From NCBI GenBank assembly GCA_024195585.1, contig SWBL01000122.1:1-64000 (forward strand): DNA of 64,000 nt. Reading direction: 5' to 3'. The notes below the pieces were generated by a model. The model was given only the letters and a program-made list of their open reading frames with translations. It ran no database searches and was not told the DNA's origin. Origin of the DNA: Aureobasidium sp. EXF-3400 (Eukaryota; Ascomycota; Dothideomycetes; Dothideales; Saccotheciaceae). Positions 10,736 through 22,470 of this stretch are shown one piece after another (within the stretch, counting starts at the first letter, position 1; each line of letters starts with the position of its first letter). The position numbers and the translations under genes were made by a program.

Positions 10736-11623
10736 GTCGACTTCAAACCATTCTATCAAAGTCCCGGAGTTAAAACCGGAGCAAACAACCAACCCCGCTA
10801 AACACCCATAACCTTTACTGGCATCTGTAACAATAGTCTCCATCCTCGGATGTATTACCACCACTATGAGGTCTTGCCAACCTTGACGGACGTGTCATCA
10901 GTACCATACCCGCTTTCGACATATCCTCCACTTCCCTTTTCTGCAATTGCATGGCGTGGCGTTTCGGTTTCTTCCAGAGCTTTGAGCATGAAGGCTTTTC
11001 TTTTTCGGACGGCGATTTTCAAAATCTCTCTTCGGGTCGGTACTTCAACAAAGAGGATCGATTGTCTCTCACATGCATTATGGTCTTCTCTTCATTTTTC
11101 AATACCACACGACCAAGGCATGAGAGCATCGATCACTTTTAGTTGGCGTTGTTACATTTTTTCCCCCTTTTACTCTTTCTCGGATTGGAGGGCTGCTTCC
11201 TCGACGTGGCCACAAGAAATAGTTATGAAAAAAACATGACGGAGAGAGGAACGAATGGACAGGCGGAGGACAGATTGGAACGAAGCGTGGTAGCATGAAT
11301 TGTTCATGTGCTGAGGAATGCAAAGGGAATGATGGGCCACCTTGCTGCCGCTTGGCGCGCACCACTTACCTAGTTCTCATTACTCTTAAAGCATAGATAA
11401 TGTGGCAGAGGTACATAGCCTCCTCTAATGTCATCACAAAAACATCACGAAACCGATCCATTGTTGTGCTTGACGCCATTGTGACAGTACTTTGACATCG
11501 TGCCATCTTGTAGGCTCTGGGCGCTTTTGGAACTTGCACATAGAGGAACACCTTTTCTTCATGCTTTCTTGCTCTAGTGAATGAGTAGAAGACATAGTTT
11601 TTGCTCATGATATTATATCCGAT
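10736..11623. other. Spacer between convergent TBP and amine oxidase genes
   Basis: It should contain the two 3' UTRs. An 80-codon minus-strand open frame at 11366-11608 has an ATG but no recognisable domain, and I do not accept it. Confidence 0.4.
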
Positions 11624-13045
11624 CTACAATCTAGCCTTGTTCTCGCCCTTTTTCAACTCGTCTTCCAACACCATGCCCTTGATACCGCCTCGCCAATCCT
11701 TGGTCCAGACCTGATCTTCAAGATCACGTTCAGGCCAGGCCCACTTGTCCTTGAACTCTGCCGGTGGGTTGCCCATCAGGCAATCTACAATCTTATCACC
11801 AATCACCGGCAGGAACTTGTAAGCGTGACCACTGCCGCCAGTGGCCACAAAAAGGTTCTTGTACTTGGGGTGGTAGGAGAGGAGCCAGTCGCCGCGAGGT
11901 GTATCAGTGTACCAACAGATGCGTGTGGAGATGAATGGGCGAGTGGCTAGGGAGGGGTATACCGCGGCGAGGAAAGAGCGGAGGGCCTTCTTGCCCTCGT
12001 CTGGGATCTCAAGACCAGGGTGGGAGATGTGCGTGCGTGGTAGGGAGACGGTGATGTTTCCTGCGGAGGGGTCTTCAGGGTGGGGGATGCTGACGGGGTT
12101 GCAGTAGCCGTAGCCATGGCGAGCGATCTTGAGGACGTTGTTGATAGGTGGGATGATGAAGAGGCCGCTGCTCTCGTTCAGAAGTGTTGGTCTTCCACCA
12201 AGAGCTTTTTGCTCGGCGTCGCTGATCTTGATGTATGAAATAATCTGACCTGTTGCACTGCAACGGCCGCGAAGGTCCAGCAAGGCTGGTGTCCAAGCTC
12301 CGGCGGCCAGGACGACAAGATCTGCTGTCAAGACTCTGCCATCGTCTGTTTCGCAGCCAGTGACAGCATCGTTGCTGAATTGCAAGCGGGAGACTGAGGC
12401 ATGCAGGAAGTGGACGCGTTTTGTCTCCTCAACTTTCGCACGCAGCACACGCATACCCTTTTCAGCATCTGCCCATCCAGACCTCCAGTTCACGTAGCCA
12501 AAATCGCCTGGTGTAGAGCCACCGTTACCCGTCGCAGCAGCGGCGGCAACGGCAGTCTGCTGTGCAGCATTTGTATAGTCTCTGAAGATATTCCTGATGT
12601 CCCCTTGTGTCTCCATTGGTTCAATCTCACCACCCTCGCTCTTCTTTCCTGGCTTGAGACCGCAACGCTCAACGTTGGCCATACTGTCTCTCATGTACTT
12701 TCTTCCCAGGTCACCGTTGCCGTTGTCGGACTCGTCCTTGTTGACCACGACTGCTAGGCCGGGCTCGTGGTATACATCCTGCTGTCCCCACCACTCATTT
12801 CTCCAGCGTGCTTGGGCTTCGATAGCGAGGCGGGCGTAAGGGAGGTCCGCATAGTCGGGTCTGACAATGCGACTGCTGTCTATGCTTGCACCATCGGGTG
12901 CTGGGAAAGCACTACGGTCGACAAGGGTGATAGATGTATTGACGAATTCGGGGTTTTGCGTCAGGCTGTATGCCGTGCTGAGACCAAAAACTCCAGAGCC
13001 CAGAATCAAGACGGACTTGGGAACTTCTTGGGAAGGTGCAGCCAT
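11624..13045 (-). CDS. FAD-dependent amine oxidase (sarcosine / fructosyl-amino-acid / saccharopine oxidase family), peroxisomal
   Basis: 473 aa, single exon. The N-terminal dinucleotide motif is VLILGSGVFGLSTAYSL with an acidic LVDR after it. The central segment contains the family pattern GYVNWRSGWADAEKGM. The late motif ICWYTDTPRGDW has the Cys that carries covalent 8-alpha-cysteinyl FAD in monomeric sarcosine oxidase and its fungal relatives, and is followed by ATGGSGHAYKFLPVIGDKI. The protein ends in A-R-L, a PTS1-type peroxisomal signal. Members oxidise secondary amines (sarcosine, pipecolate, saccharopine, fructosyl amino acids), releasing H2O2, which fits a peroxisomal site. The C-W-Y-T-D-T-P form looks closer to saccharopine-oxidase-like proteins than to fructosyl oxidases, but the substrate is inferred only. 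The start at 13045 is the first ATG and directly precedes the FAD motif. Confidence 0.9.
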   Translation of the reverse strand: MAAPSQEVPKSVLILGSGVFGLSTAYSLTQNPEFVNTSITLVDRSAFPAPDGASIDSSRIVRPDYADLPYARLAIEAQARWRNEWWGQQDVYHEPGLAVVVNKDESDNGNGDLGRKYMRDSMANVERCGLKPGKKSEGGEIEPMETQGDIRNIFRDYTNAAQQTAVAAAAATGNGGSTPGDFGYVNWRSGWADAEKGMRVLRAKVEETKRVHFLHASVSRLQFSNDAVTGCETDDGRVLTADLVVLAAGAWTPALLDLRGRCSATGQIISYIKISDAEQKALGGRPTLLNESSGLFIIPPINNVLKIARHGYGYCNPVSIPHPEDPSAGNITVSLPRTHISHPGLEIPDEGKKALRSFLAAVYPSLATRPFISTRICWYTDTPRGDWLLSYHPKYKNLFVATGGSGHAYKFLPVIGDKIVDCLMGNPPAEFKDKWAWPERDLEDQVWTKDWRGGIKGMVLEDELKKGENKARL

Positions 13046-13676
13046 TATCTCTCTCTCTTTCCTTCTCTTTCTGGTTGGAGAATATATGGGAAGGTGGAAG
13101 TCGAGGACTCAGACAAAGATTGGGGAAGGAAATGAGCGATGAGAAAGGATAAGAATGAGTCAGTACGCCTTAGACTGACTGAAGACCTACAACTGCAAGT
13201 CTACAAATTTTCTTCGTCTGCCGAAGATATTGTTGCTGAGACAGCATAAACATGCTCTTTCGATTCGTGAACTCCGCTCTTCCCGCCGATAAGCGTCCTC
13301 TGGCCGAGACTGGGGTGGAGGATTCACGTGTTGTGGCCATGGCTTGGGTGGGTCGTCGGTTTTCACCTTCCCTCTCTGTAAGAGCCGAGAAAGGTCGTCA
13401 TTTGGGGGTTTCGAGGGTGAGAGTCATGGTGCTTGAATCTCAAAAGTGTTGAAGGACTTCTGCACTCTTGAGACCCTGTGGATCAGCTCTTGTTTATGTT
13501 GCTCAAGGTAATTTGGGTAGGTGTGACAACTTGGCATAAGGAAAGCACAAGTGCCAGCGCGTTGCAACCAAAGCGGTTAGCGTGCTTTCCACGACTGTAT
13601 GGAGATGCACTTTTGACGACTGATTGACCTTTTGAACACCTGTGTATTTCTGCCAGTGCGACACATCAACGCTATC
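13046..13676. other. Divergent promoter region, amine oxidase / Cys-pair protein
   Basis: It separates the minus-strand oxidase from the plus-strand gene at 13677. A short open frame at 13252-13452 has no supporting feature. Confidence 0.4.
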
Positions 13677-14336
13677 ATGGACTCGATACTACGGGCATAT
13701 GTAAGCGTGCCCAAGACGATCTGGACTTCGTTGTTTCCGCGATCCTTTTCTTTCTACCACGCTTTTCAATATGACAAGGAGTCTTATGCAAAATGGCGCC
13801 TGAACCATCCAGAGGCCCACAAACGGAGCCTGGATCAGAGGAAAGCGTGCTACGAGAAGATGCGTCAGGATCCAGACGCCTGGAGGCGAGTACTCGATCG
13901 GCAGACAGAATCTGGACTTCGATGGCGCCGAGATCCAAACAACAAGGCAAAGATTCAGGCAGCTAACCAACGCTTCCGGGATGCCCACAAAGGAGATGAA
14001 CGCCGAAAATTCTACACTCGTCTGAAGAATTGGTGTGGCAGATATGCGTGGGTACGTGAACAACTTCCTTGGAAGACGTACCGGCCTATTCGTCACGACG
14101 ACATGGTCGAGCATCACTGCAGCGGCTGCAATTGGACAAAGCGCGGAGGCAGGAAGTTGTGGTGGAAGAAAATTGAGACATCACCCGCAGCAGACTCTGG
14201 CACTTGGTTGTGTCTCAATTGTTATGTTCCAACGACGGACTGGGCGGAAGCCATGCCTAAAGGCTATGAAGATCTCACGACTGCAACTTTAAAGGAAATC
14301 ATCAAGAGGAGAGACAGCCTGGGCCATGGCGACTAG
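13677..14336 (+). CDS. Hypothetical basic protein with a CxxC...CxxC pair
   Basis: 219 aa from the ATG at 13677; the longer frame upstream starts only with TTG, so I reject the extra 15 codons. I do not recognise the family. The first ~25 residues are mildly hydrophobic. The middle is strongly basic and helical, with a loose repeat: K/R-x-N/D-P-x-A-x(4)-R patterns at NHPEAHKRSLDQRK, QDPDAWRRVLDRQ and RDPNNKAKIQAANQ. The C-terminal third has HHCSGC (about 146-151) and CLNC (about 179-182), spaced to bind one zinc ion, in a Trp-rich setting (WTKRGGRKLWWKK, WAEAMPKGY). A basic repeat plus a zinc ribbon suggests nucleic-acid binding, but that is inference. The composition looks coding throughout. 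Confidence 0.65.
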   Translation: MDSILRAYVSVPKTIWTSLFPRSFSFYHAFQYDKESYAKWRLNHPEAHKRSLDQRKACYEKMRQDPDAWRRVLDRQTESGLRWRRDPNNKAKIQAANQRFRDAHKGDERRKFYTRLKNWCGRYAWVREQLPWKTYRPIRHDDMVEHHCSGCNWTKRGGRKLWWKKIETSPAADSGTWLCLNCYVPTTDWAEAMPKGYEDLTTATLKEIIKRRDSLGHGD

Positions 14337-15957
14337 CATCACCACAGCGCATGGTGTAAGATGCAAAGAATGCCAGTTCGAGGACGAGATTACTCGAACA
14401 TGGAGATGCCAAAACCTGCTTGTTGCAGCAACAAATCCAAGATCGACAAGGGTGACTACTGCATACTGTACCATCAATCGACAAGACGCTGGTTTCTGTA
14501 TATCATTGAACACTTCCGTGCTCAGCTGTCTACCACAGGCCACTTGAGTACATCCAAACTCGCTCTGTTCTTCAATGCTGCAATTCACTTGCGCCAGGCC
14601 CTCAACGAAGCGTAGTGTCGACAGCGTGTTACAACACCATCCTCCGGCAAGAAACGGATTGAGTATACTCTGAGATGCTTTCTCACGACCCAATACCATA
14701 CCTCATCTTCTGGTAGAGAACGCGGACGTTGTGGCTATGGCAGCCACAATAGCAATGATCGGTACATCTCTCTCGACGATACACTTGGGCCATCCATTAT
14801 CTCAAGGAAATCGTGCATTTGCACAACTTTACTCAACTAAGCTGTGACCCATGGTCAGTCATACATGCCGATAGTAGATCTGCGACAGTGTCTCTCTGTT
14901 CTTCCGGCTCTCATCCCGCAACAAATTCCTTACCCTTGTAGCCTGGAATCGCAGCACGATAGAATATTTAGTCTCGTAGACCGAGTATTTTGCACAAAAC
15001 CACTCGTGCTAGGATGCAGCGTGTGGACCGAAACTGTCTACGACTAACGGAGAGCGATTGCTGTAGGACATGGGTCATGGACGTGGTTGTTTCTTATGCT
15101 GATGCGGCCGTGTAGGTTGAATGACTCCGTAAGACCCGGTCTCAACACGCTAAGATCCGTATGGTTCGACGTGTTGTCATTAGTCTGTTGGTGTCGATAA
15201 CGATAGTTATACAAGAAAGAACTTCATGAATTCATTTGTTCGTTGCCTTTTGACACAGATGATCCTTGTGGGTACTCTTGCAAGTAAGCGGAACTGCTTG
15301 CACACCTCTATCAAACCCCTCAAAGGTTGATTCGTTGCTCCTTCACGGGTCTGATATGAGTTATATTCTGTCAATGCGTCAGAAGTATTCGTGATGGTAG
15401 ATAAAAGCATGCAATTTTTGTGGATCGAAGCCTTCTCTTGTGAGAAGAAACAGAACTAGCTCCAGATGAAAGCATGCGTGACAACAAGACCAGATCTACA
15501 CTGGAGATGTGGTATTTGGCTTGGCCTCAAGCAAACAATATCAGCAATAGCAATGCACCGATATCTTCAAGACAGATTTGAGCTGAATGTATACTCAGAG
15601 ATGCAGGTAGACCTGCTGTACAGAAGAAGATCAGCTGTAATAGAGCTAGAAGACAGTCTGAAGGATGTGATGGCTATGGAGTCTGGCTCTTTGATCTAAA
15701 TGGTAGTAGGTTACCTGACCTTGGTGGACGCCAAGCGAAGAGGTTGTGTGTTCTTGAGCATCGGCTCATGACGATGATATCAGGTTCCTGGTTTCCTTGA
15801 CTAAGGTGCTCAACTGAAGGAAGACAGGTAGTTTGACCTTGAGAGCAGATCTCTTGGTCGGGGAAGCAGAGGTCAAAGCTTCTCCAAGCAGCTCTCTCAC
15901 ATGTTTGCGACCAAAAATCTTTCGGATCAAGACACAAGGACTCGATATCTCCCCACC
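14337..15957. other. Spacer upstream of the OMS1-like gene
   Basis: No gene that I can defend. Immediately after the Cys-pair gene, an ATG-initiated frame at 14361-14615 (84 codons) contains PKPACCSNKSKIDKGDYC and a helical tail and could be a small gene, but nothing confirms it. The right edge should carry the promoter, and perhaps a leader exon, of the methyltransferase gene. Confidence 0.35.
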
Positions 15958-17055
15958 ATGCCTCGAGGTGTACCGCGAGCGATACCGAAGAAACCAGGTC
16001 CCTATCATGCCAGGTCCCCAGTCCTCGAATACAGGGCCCCGCCTCCACGCACACCGATAGCCTCTACTCCCAAACCTGCCGACGCCGCAAATGCACAATC
16101 CAAAGTCAAGCTCCAGAGAGGAGCCCGCGGAATTGGCGTCTATGTCATGGGAGCCTGTGCCTTTGGCATGGCCTTCTACATGTCCGGACTCGCCGTATCG
16201 CTATATAAAGCAAAAGATGTACAAGCCGATTACTCGCCCTCTGCACAACGCGATGTCGCCAATGTCTACGATACAACAGCAGGAGGGTTTGACGCCGAGG
16301 TCAACTTCTCTGAGAAGGTCGGAGGTGTGATAAAGGCACGGAAAGAGATGTCTGCCATGGTCAAGGGGCATGTGTTGGAGGTCAGCTGTGGCACTGCAAG
16401 AAATCTGGGCTACTACAGTTTCGACAAGATCAAGAGCTTGACTTTGATTGATCTCAGTCCGCAGATGGTCCAAGAGGCGCGCAAGAAGTGGAATGTTTTG
16501 AATCCTGGCAAGGCTGCTGAGAACGTGCCCATCAGGTTCCTGCAAGGCGATTGCATTGGAGAGATGCCTGAGCCACCAACTACACCGGACACTGCGAAGA
16601 AGAGCGGAACCACTTTCACACCAGGTCTGACCAAGGGTTACGACACGATAGTACAGACCATGGGTCTCTGTAGTACATCACAGCCTGTGGAGCTGCTCAA
16701 GAACTTGTCAAAGCACCTGAACCACTCCAACCCGGACGCCCGGATCTTGCTCCTCGAACACGGTCGCAGTTACATTGGATGGATGAACAAGCTCTTGGAT
16801 ATGACTGCACCCCAACATGCTGACAAACATGGTTGCTGGTGGAATAGAGACATTGGCCAAATTATTGAAGACAGCGGACTCGAGGTCGTCAAAGAACGTA
16901 GGAAGCAATTTGGAACCGTTTGGATCTTTGAGCTGAAACCAAAACCGGCGATACAAACCATCAAAGAGAAGGCAGTGCAAGTCGGGGATAAAATCGAGGA
17001 GCAAATCCAAACTCAAACATCTCAACAAGGTTGGCTTTCCTGGATGTCCAAGTGA
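15958..17055 (+). CDS. OMS1: OMS1-like mitochondrial membrane methyltransferase
   Basis: 365 aa from the ATG at 15958, which has A at -3 (ccaccATG); an in-frame ATG at 15901 would add 19 residues in a weaker context. The N-terminus is rich in Arg/Pro/Lys and lacks acidic residues until about 40, suiting a mitochondrial targeting region. One membrane segment lies at about 61-84 (GVYVMGACAFGMAFYMSGLA). A class I SAM methyltransferase domain follows: motif I VLEVSCGTARNLGYY (about 139-153), motif II LIDLSPQMV, and a motif near LLEHGRSYIGWMNKLLD. Yeast Oms1 is an inner-membrane protein with this order of segments, found as a multicopy suppressor of oxa1 defects. A 5' exon cannot be excluded, because a branch-like/acceptor sequence ending in TAG lies at 15829-15831 and the frame is open from there. 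Confidence 0.85.
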   Translation: MPRGVPRAIPKKPGPYHARSPVLEYRAPPPRTPIASTPKPADAANAQSKVKLQRGARGIGVYVMGACAFGMAFYMSGLAVSLYKAKDVQADYSPSAQRDVANVYDTTAGGFDAEVNFSEKVGGVIKARKEMSAMVKGHVLEVSCGTARNLGYYSFDKIKSLTLIDLSPQMVQEARKKWNVLNPGKAAENVPIRFLQGDCIGEMPEPPTTPDTAKKSGTTFTPGLTKGYDTIVQTMGLCSTSQPVELLKNLSKHLNHSNPDARILLLEHGRSYIGWMNKLLDMTAPQHADKHGCWWNRDIGQIIEDSGLEVVKERRKQFGTVWIFELKPKPAIQTIKEKAVQVGDKIEEQIQTQTSQQGWLSWMSK

Positions 17056-19799
17056 GGGGTAGATGACACCCAAGCTCATAACTCTTCCACCAAGGTACTC
17101 GACATTCAGCAGCTGCTGTTACGCGTAGACAATTTGGATCAATGGATTTGCGTTAAGAGGCTGGATATAAGACACTCTTGGAGTCTTGGTGAATTCTCTC
17201 TCAGTGTCGTCTCCACTCTCTGCATCTTGGAAGCTGGAATACTGTACCGACGAGTCGTAAGCCCGCAGACACACATGCCCTTGATAAGACTTGGCCCGTT
17301 GAAAGCCGAGTGCCAGAGTTAAGCTTGCCTCATAGAGTTGACTTTGGATCAGACACAACTCTCTGAAGTTTAGCCGGCGCTGCATCGACGATACCCGCTC
17401 AACTGCCTAAAGCAGCATACCCAAAGGGAAGACGTTGTCCGCAAACGGCGTCTAAACCGCCGACCTCGACAGACAAGCGACAAAATACCTGAGGTGGTCC
17501 CACGAAGAAAGAAGCAAATACTGGCGACCACGTGGCGACCAAGAATGATAAGCTCGAAGCTGCGCCGGGTATGACCCCGCCATGCTGAAAGCTTCATCAC
17601 TCTTTGCAAGAGTCGGAACAAGGATCATGCTAGAGTAATAGGAAGCCCTATGAAGACTCACCCGTATTTAGACACACAGAGAAGAATTGTGGGGAGGAGC
17701 TTTGCTGGAGAAGTGCAGAGTGCAGTGCAGACATCACAGGAGCTCGAGTTGAAAGTCACTCAACACAAGGGTGGCATGTCGTGATGTCCCTCTCCAATAA
17801 AGTCAATGCCATCCCAAGATCCCAAAGTTTCCTAACACCCCCCTTCTTCGTACGTATCAGGTGGGCTTGTCGGCACGCGTAGCTGTAAGCAGATACATGG
17901 ATCGGCGCGGACCGTGAACGTCAACCAGATTTCTCGTCTAAGACAATACCATGTACAGACATGCATCCAGCTCGGTGTCGCAGGAGACGAAGCAGGTAAA
18001 GGGGAATCTGCAGCATGCAGGCCTTACAGCTTTGTAAACGCATTAGCCCGTCTCCGCATATCGATTCTCTGGCAAGGCTAGACCTGAGATGCAGATGTCG
18101 TGCGTGTTATCGACGCAGCGGCAGGAACTAAGGTTACACTTTCCTGCTCCGCTGCAGAGGAAAAAAGAAGCAAACAACAGTCCCGCCATTTAGGTGCATA
18201 TACCCGATTGCGGAGGCCAAGCAAAGCGTCTAGAAACGGGGTAAGGAACCTCGAAACAGAATACGTAATACGGCAGGCTTTGGTAGAGAGAAGAAGCGCC
18301 AGAAAGAAGCAAAAGCAAAGATGCGAGGCTTGACTCGTGGGAAGCTTCAAGCATGATGAATGCACGAAGGATTTTGTGTTTGGGCCGGATCGTCGGGGCT
18401 GAGAGTTCCGTAAGGTCGCAGCTGGGTAATTATCTACCCATTGATATCTCTCAACGTGCAGTGGAGATGACTTGGATGCATCGGATGCAAGATTGATAAG
18501 AAGTGGCGCAGAAGTGGCGCAGAAGCTGCGGTGAGAGAGATAAGTAGATCAAACAGACAGCTGATACCCGATGCTCCGACAGGGTCGATGAGAGACGGTA
18601 TGGAGAAGAATCCGAGCTTTATGTTGACGCGAGGTATGATGCATGACTCGACGTCAGAGACACGAAAGACACAGCTTTTGGGAGCATCAGGGGTGCAGCG
18701 GCATGAAGGTGCTTTTTCTCGAAAGCCATAGTGATTGGCCGATCAGCTGGATAAGGATGGCTCCGCGTCGCAAGCTGCAGACGCGGAAGGCTGGTGCGAC
18801 GTAAAGTCGATCATCATGTCATTGGCTGGAGAGAGCTGCAGCTGTTGCGTGCTGTTTCATGTCTCGAAATTCACATGGGAAAAAAGTGGCAGCTGTGGGA
18901 AAGAGCTCTGCTCGGAGACAGACAGCTCTGTTTGCAAGCAGGAAACAAGTGTCGCAAACAAACAATGGAAACAAATGAAACACGAAGCGATAGCAACGAT
19001 GGGCAGAGTGGAGCGAAATAACGTTGGTGCTTCTGGACGTAGCGGCCGAAAGTCGCGATGGTCGTGGTGTGTGGTGTGGGCTTTTGTGGTGGTCGGTGGA
19101 AGGTGCGTTGCTCTTGCCTGGGTCACGTATTCGCCAAGTCCCTTGCTGCTGCCTGTGACAAGATCGAGGTAACCATCCGTTGCTGTCTCCCCTGAACTTG
19201 GTTTTTCCTATCCCTCACACTTCGCACAAAGATACAGTATTCCCTGGTCGTAAAATTATCAGAACAATTGTGCAGAATTAGCCACGGCTTCCTAGCAACC
19301 GCACACACGAGCAAACAACTTTTTTCCAGGCTAGAGCTCTGCCAAAGCTTCTAGCACGCACATCCGTTCGCCGCCGACGCAACCGCTTGGGTGGAAAGGA
19401 CGAGCCGAGCCCCCCCTTGGCCAAAAGCATCCGAGCTTTGGACCCCCTAACACCAAGAGACCACAGCATCCCAAGTTTCCCAACCATCTTCCACCACCTC
19501 ACCAAGCAACAATCGCCATCATCATTCGACCCATTCTCATTCCAAACTACTTGTTCACAAGTCTATCGACCACCACATTCTTCCACGACCCTTCTCGGAC
19601 AGCATTCGCTCGATAAGCAAGGCTGACTATCCATTCCCCAATCCACCAATCACCGCCCAGCCCAAGCTTCCAATCCGCTTGCTCGCCCACGTTTTCCCAG
19701 CCGACGCCTAAGGAAACAGAAACGCCGACGCGCCCAAACAATCAACTTTTGTGTCCAGTCCGCACCACCTCGTCCTCGACCCAATTCTATCCATCCAGC
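17056..19799. other. Long gene-poor spacer
   Basis: 2.7 kb between the OMS1-like and GDS1-like genes, both on the plus strand. I find no coding frame with a domain, no tRNA and no mobile element. An 11-bp unit (AAGTGGCGCAG) occurs twice in tandem near 18501-18522. From about 19390 the plus strand becomes C/A-rich and Pro-codon-like, as in long 5' leaders of fungal regulators; it probably serves the GDS1-like gene. Confidence 0.45.
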
Positions 19800-21105
19800 A
19801 TGCCATACAACACCAGAAGAAAGTCGCTTTCCCTTTCCGAGCTTGGTATCACCGTCCCAAAACGCTCGCGAGCTTCTTCGCAATCCCATCCCTCGCCGCC
19901 AGCTACGGTCATCGATGACGAGCCCGTCACCAAGAAGCCCAAGAGGTCGCACGACTCGCTGTCCCCTCCTCCGGCATTGATGAGCCCACCCAAGACAAAG
20001 ACTCTGTCTATCCGAACAGAGCCCCCGTCACGACTGGCCGAACACACTCCTCCGCCATCACCCGGGACCCAGACAGTGCACACAGTCGACACTGAAGGCA
20101 TCAGCGATGATGTCGTTGTCGCAACCATCAAGCAGCTGGAGAAGACGGGAAACAGACCGCATCTGGTCAAGGAATTGGCTGCAGTTTTGTGCCACTGCAT
20201 AGGCGCGGTGGAGAAGTAAGCATCAGCAGCCTTCTGCTCCGGTGTAACATGCTAATTCTCGCTATAGGTCTGCCAACCCTGCCAACCTCATCTCATCGCG
20301 TCTCACCAGCTACCTCAATCGCACCTGGCCCGCCGTCAGCCCTTGTCCGCTGGCCAAGTATCAGTCTCAAGTTCATCCCCGCCCATTGTACTATTTTTTG
20401 ACCACTCAACCCCACCAACCTATTCCTGAACTTTCGCAATCCCACGACATTCAGGCCGCCCGTCGCATCATTACTCCCGCTCTCTCCTCGGCTGCCGACG
20501 ATGAAGACGAGAAGTACAGCAGGTCACGCGCCTCGCTTTCTCCCGAAGTCGATCTGTCTAGCCCCGAACTTGACGAGCCACCGCACGGTGATATTGGCTC
20601 CACGTTCCATCCTCGTCATTCACTCTCGCGCGACCACCCTCCGACCACCTCCAACTTGGCTCACAACCGCCGTGCCGATAGCCCTCCTCTTGAGCGTGAA
20701 GAACGTGACTTCAAGCAGACCGCAAACGCCTTACAAGAGCTTCGTCGCGCAAGCCAGGAAGTCATTACCAAGCCCATCAAGGTCGAGGCTTCCGAGACTA
20801 TTGCCATGTCGGTCGAGTCAGACGACCACAGCGTCCAGACCACTGACGACCTCTTTGATGGCCACGACCACCTCTCCTCATCAGTGAGCACCCTGTACGA
20901 CTTGAGCAGCCCGGTTCTCAGACCCCAGGGCTTCTACGACCTCAAGACGCAGCAAGCTCAGGATTGGAACACTGAAAAGAGAGTCTCCATTGATGCAATG
21001 TCTCTGGATGATCAGGACGACGATGCCATGGACATGTGGAACGACTTCCGCAGCCCCGAGAACATTGATCTTGACGAGCTTGAATGCCTTTTGGACGCCT
21101 ACTAA
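19800..21105 (+). CDS. GDS1-like winged-helix domain protein, two exons
   Basis: Exons 19800-20215 and 20268-21105 join across a 52-bp intron (donor GTAAGC, acceptor TAG) to give 417 aa. The reading ...GAVEK-SANPANLISSRL... is continuous over the join. The N-terminus MPYNTRRKSLSLSELGI and a Ser/Pro-rich region precede a helical domain at about 105-180 (VVATIKQLEKTG to LISSRLTSYLNRTWPAV), with the layout of the fungal GDS1-type winged helix. The rest is acidic, Ser/Pro-rich and probably disordered, ending in an acidic hydrophobic tail (ENIDLDELECLLDAY) reminiscent of activation domains. Yeast Gds1 was linked genetically to mitochondrial function; a nuclear regulatory role is inferred here. Upstream in-frame codons begin with TTG, so the ATG at 19800 is preferred. 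Confidence 0.8.
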
Positions 21106-22470
21106 ATGCGCCATACCCTATCTTCTCAACCCATCTCGTATTTCTACCGCCTTCTTCACTCCCATCTTGTTTGAGCTCGGAAAAAGCGTTTTGCATTTTT
21201 GTCTGCTGGACCGTACTCGAGGATTTTGTTCGTCCTCTTCTGCTTTGGGAAGCGTTTTTCAACTCCCACTCCTTACGACCCTTTCTTCTGGAAAACCACT
21301 TCTCCCTCTTGAGGGATCGTGGGTTATGCTGGCGCGAGCCACGCTACCCTTTACGGCCCCACATTTGTATTACTAGACATGACCCCCTTCCTTAACACCC
21401 TTCACACATCTTGACGAGAAAAAAGAAGCCGAACGAAAACCCTTTGTACTTGTATATAAACATAACACCTTCTTGATGACAAACATAAAAGCTTTTACTC
21501 CCTTTACACTTCTCTTGATTTTCGAGGCATTGTGCGGCTTGAGCTTGGCGATGATTCAGGCAGATATTCTGTCCAACACTGAAGGTCGTATCCAGTTGAG
21601 AAACACGCTCTGTATGTGACCTTGATTTTGACAAGTCGTGCTGGTACGGTGTGCGACCCTGACCGTAGCCCGAGATTGGTCTCCATAAATGAAACCAATG
21701 TTTCCTGCATTTCTAGCTTTCTCAGACTTGTCTGTAAGATATACCTTGCTGTTCCTTATCTGATGAATTGTTTTCTGAGGGCTATTTTGAAGTCCTGTCG
21801 CGAGTTTGGTTGATCTTGTAAAATCTGCCGTTTGAAGCATTGATGCTACTTGAATCCCACAGAACCTATGAACATGAATACCAAGAGTCGTTCGAAATAA
21901 AGCACTGGTCTCTCTTGGAACTTCCTTGGTCCCTGCTGCTATGAGGCTATGTGTTTTGCTGTTGATATGTGTCTATTCCTAGATATACCATGTCTTGCAG
22001 AGGAGGAGGGAGGAGGAGGAGGAGGAGGAGGCAGTACACCTCGCGGAGCGCGTGACATGATGCAGTCTGTTTGTCCGCACCTCTCTCGAAACACACCAAT
22101 GTGTCCTTTCACACATTTATGCATGGTTATCGTTCTGAGAACCAGAATAGCAATCATACAAAACTCAGATGGTTGTTGATCAAACAGGCATGCCGTTATT
22201 CCCGAATCCAGCGAGGTCATGCGCTGCGCACAAATCCTTCCCGACAGGCAGCAAAGAGATCCGAGCCTCGACTTTGGGGCCTCGGCCTCACTCATTCACC
22301 AATAAAGAGCCTGAAGCCACATAATTTCACAATGAAAGCATTTTGGCGCTGAGGCAACGTTCTACCAACTCTTTGAATCCTTGCGGCCTCAATCGTGAGA
22401 ACAAAAGGTCGTCGACGTCCATCATCCATTTGAGAATCATCCAGACCACACACTTGCAAAGCCAGCAAAG
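21106..22470. other. Spacer downstream of the GDS1-like gene
   Basis: It should hold a long 3' UTR and the promoter of the gene at 22471. Bases 22001-22031 are an AGG trinucleotide tract. One TTATCTGAT (the GATA-type 9-mer) at 21756-21764 is about what chance predicts for this window. No gene seen. Confidence 0.4.
22001..22031. repeat. (AGG)n microsatellite
   Basis: About ten AGG units with one interrupting G. It lies in non-coding sequence; open frames across it only read poly-Gly or poly-Glu. Confidence 0.85.

Noticed and set aside
21756..21764. Full ATCWGATAA match near the GDS1-like gene
   Set aside because: A single isolated 9-mer is about what chance gives in 64 kb, and no iron gene is adjacent.
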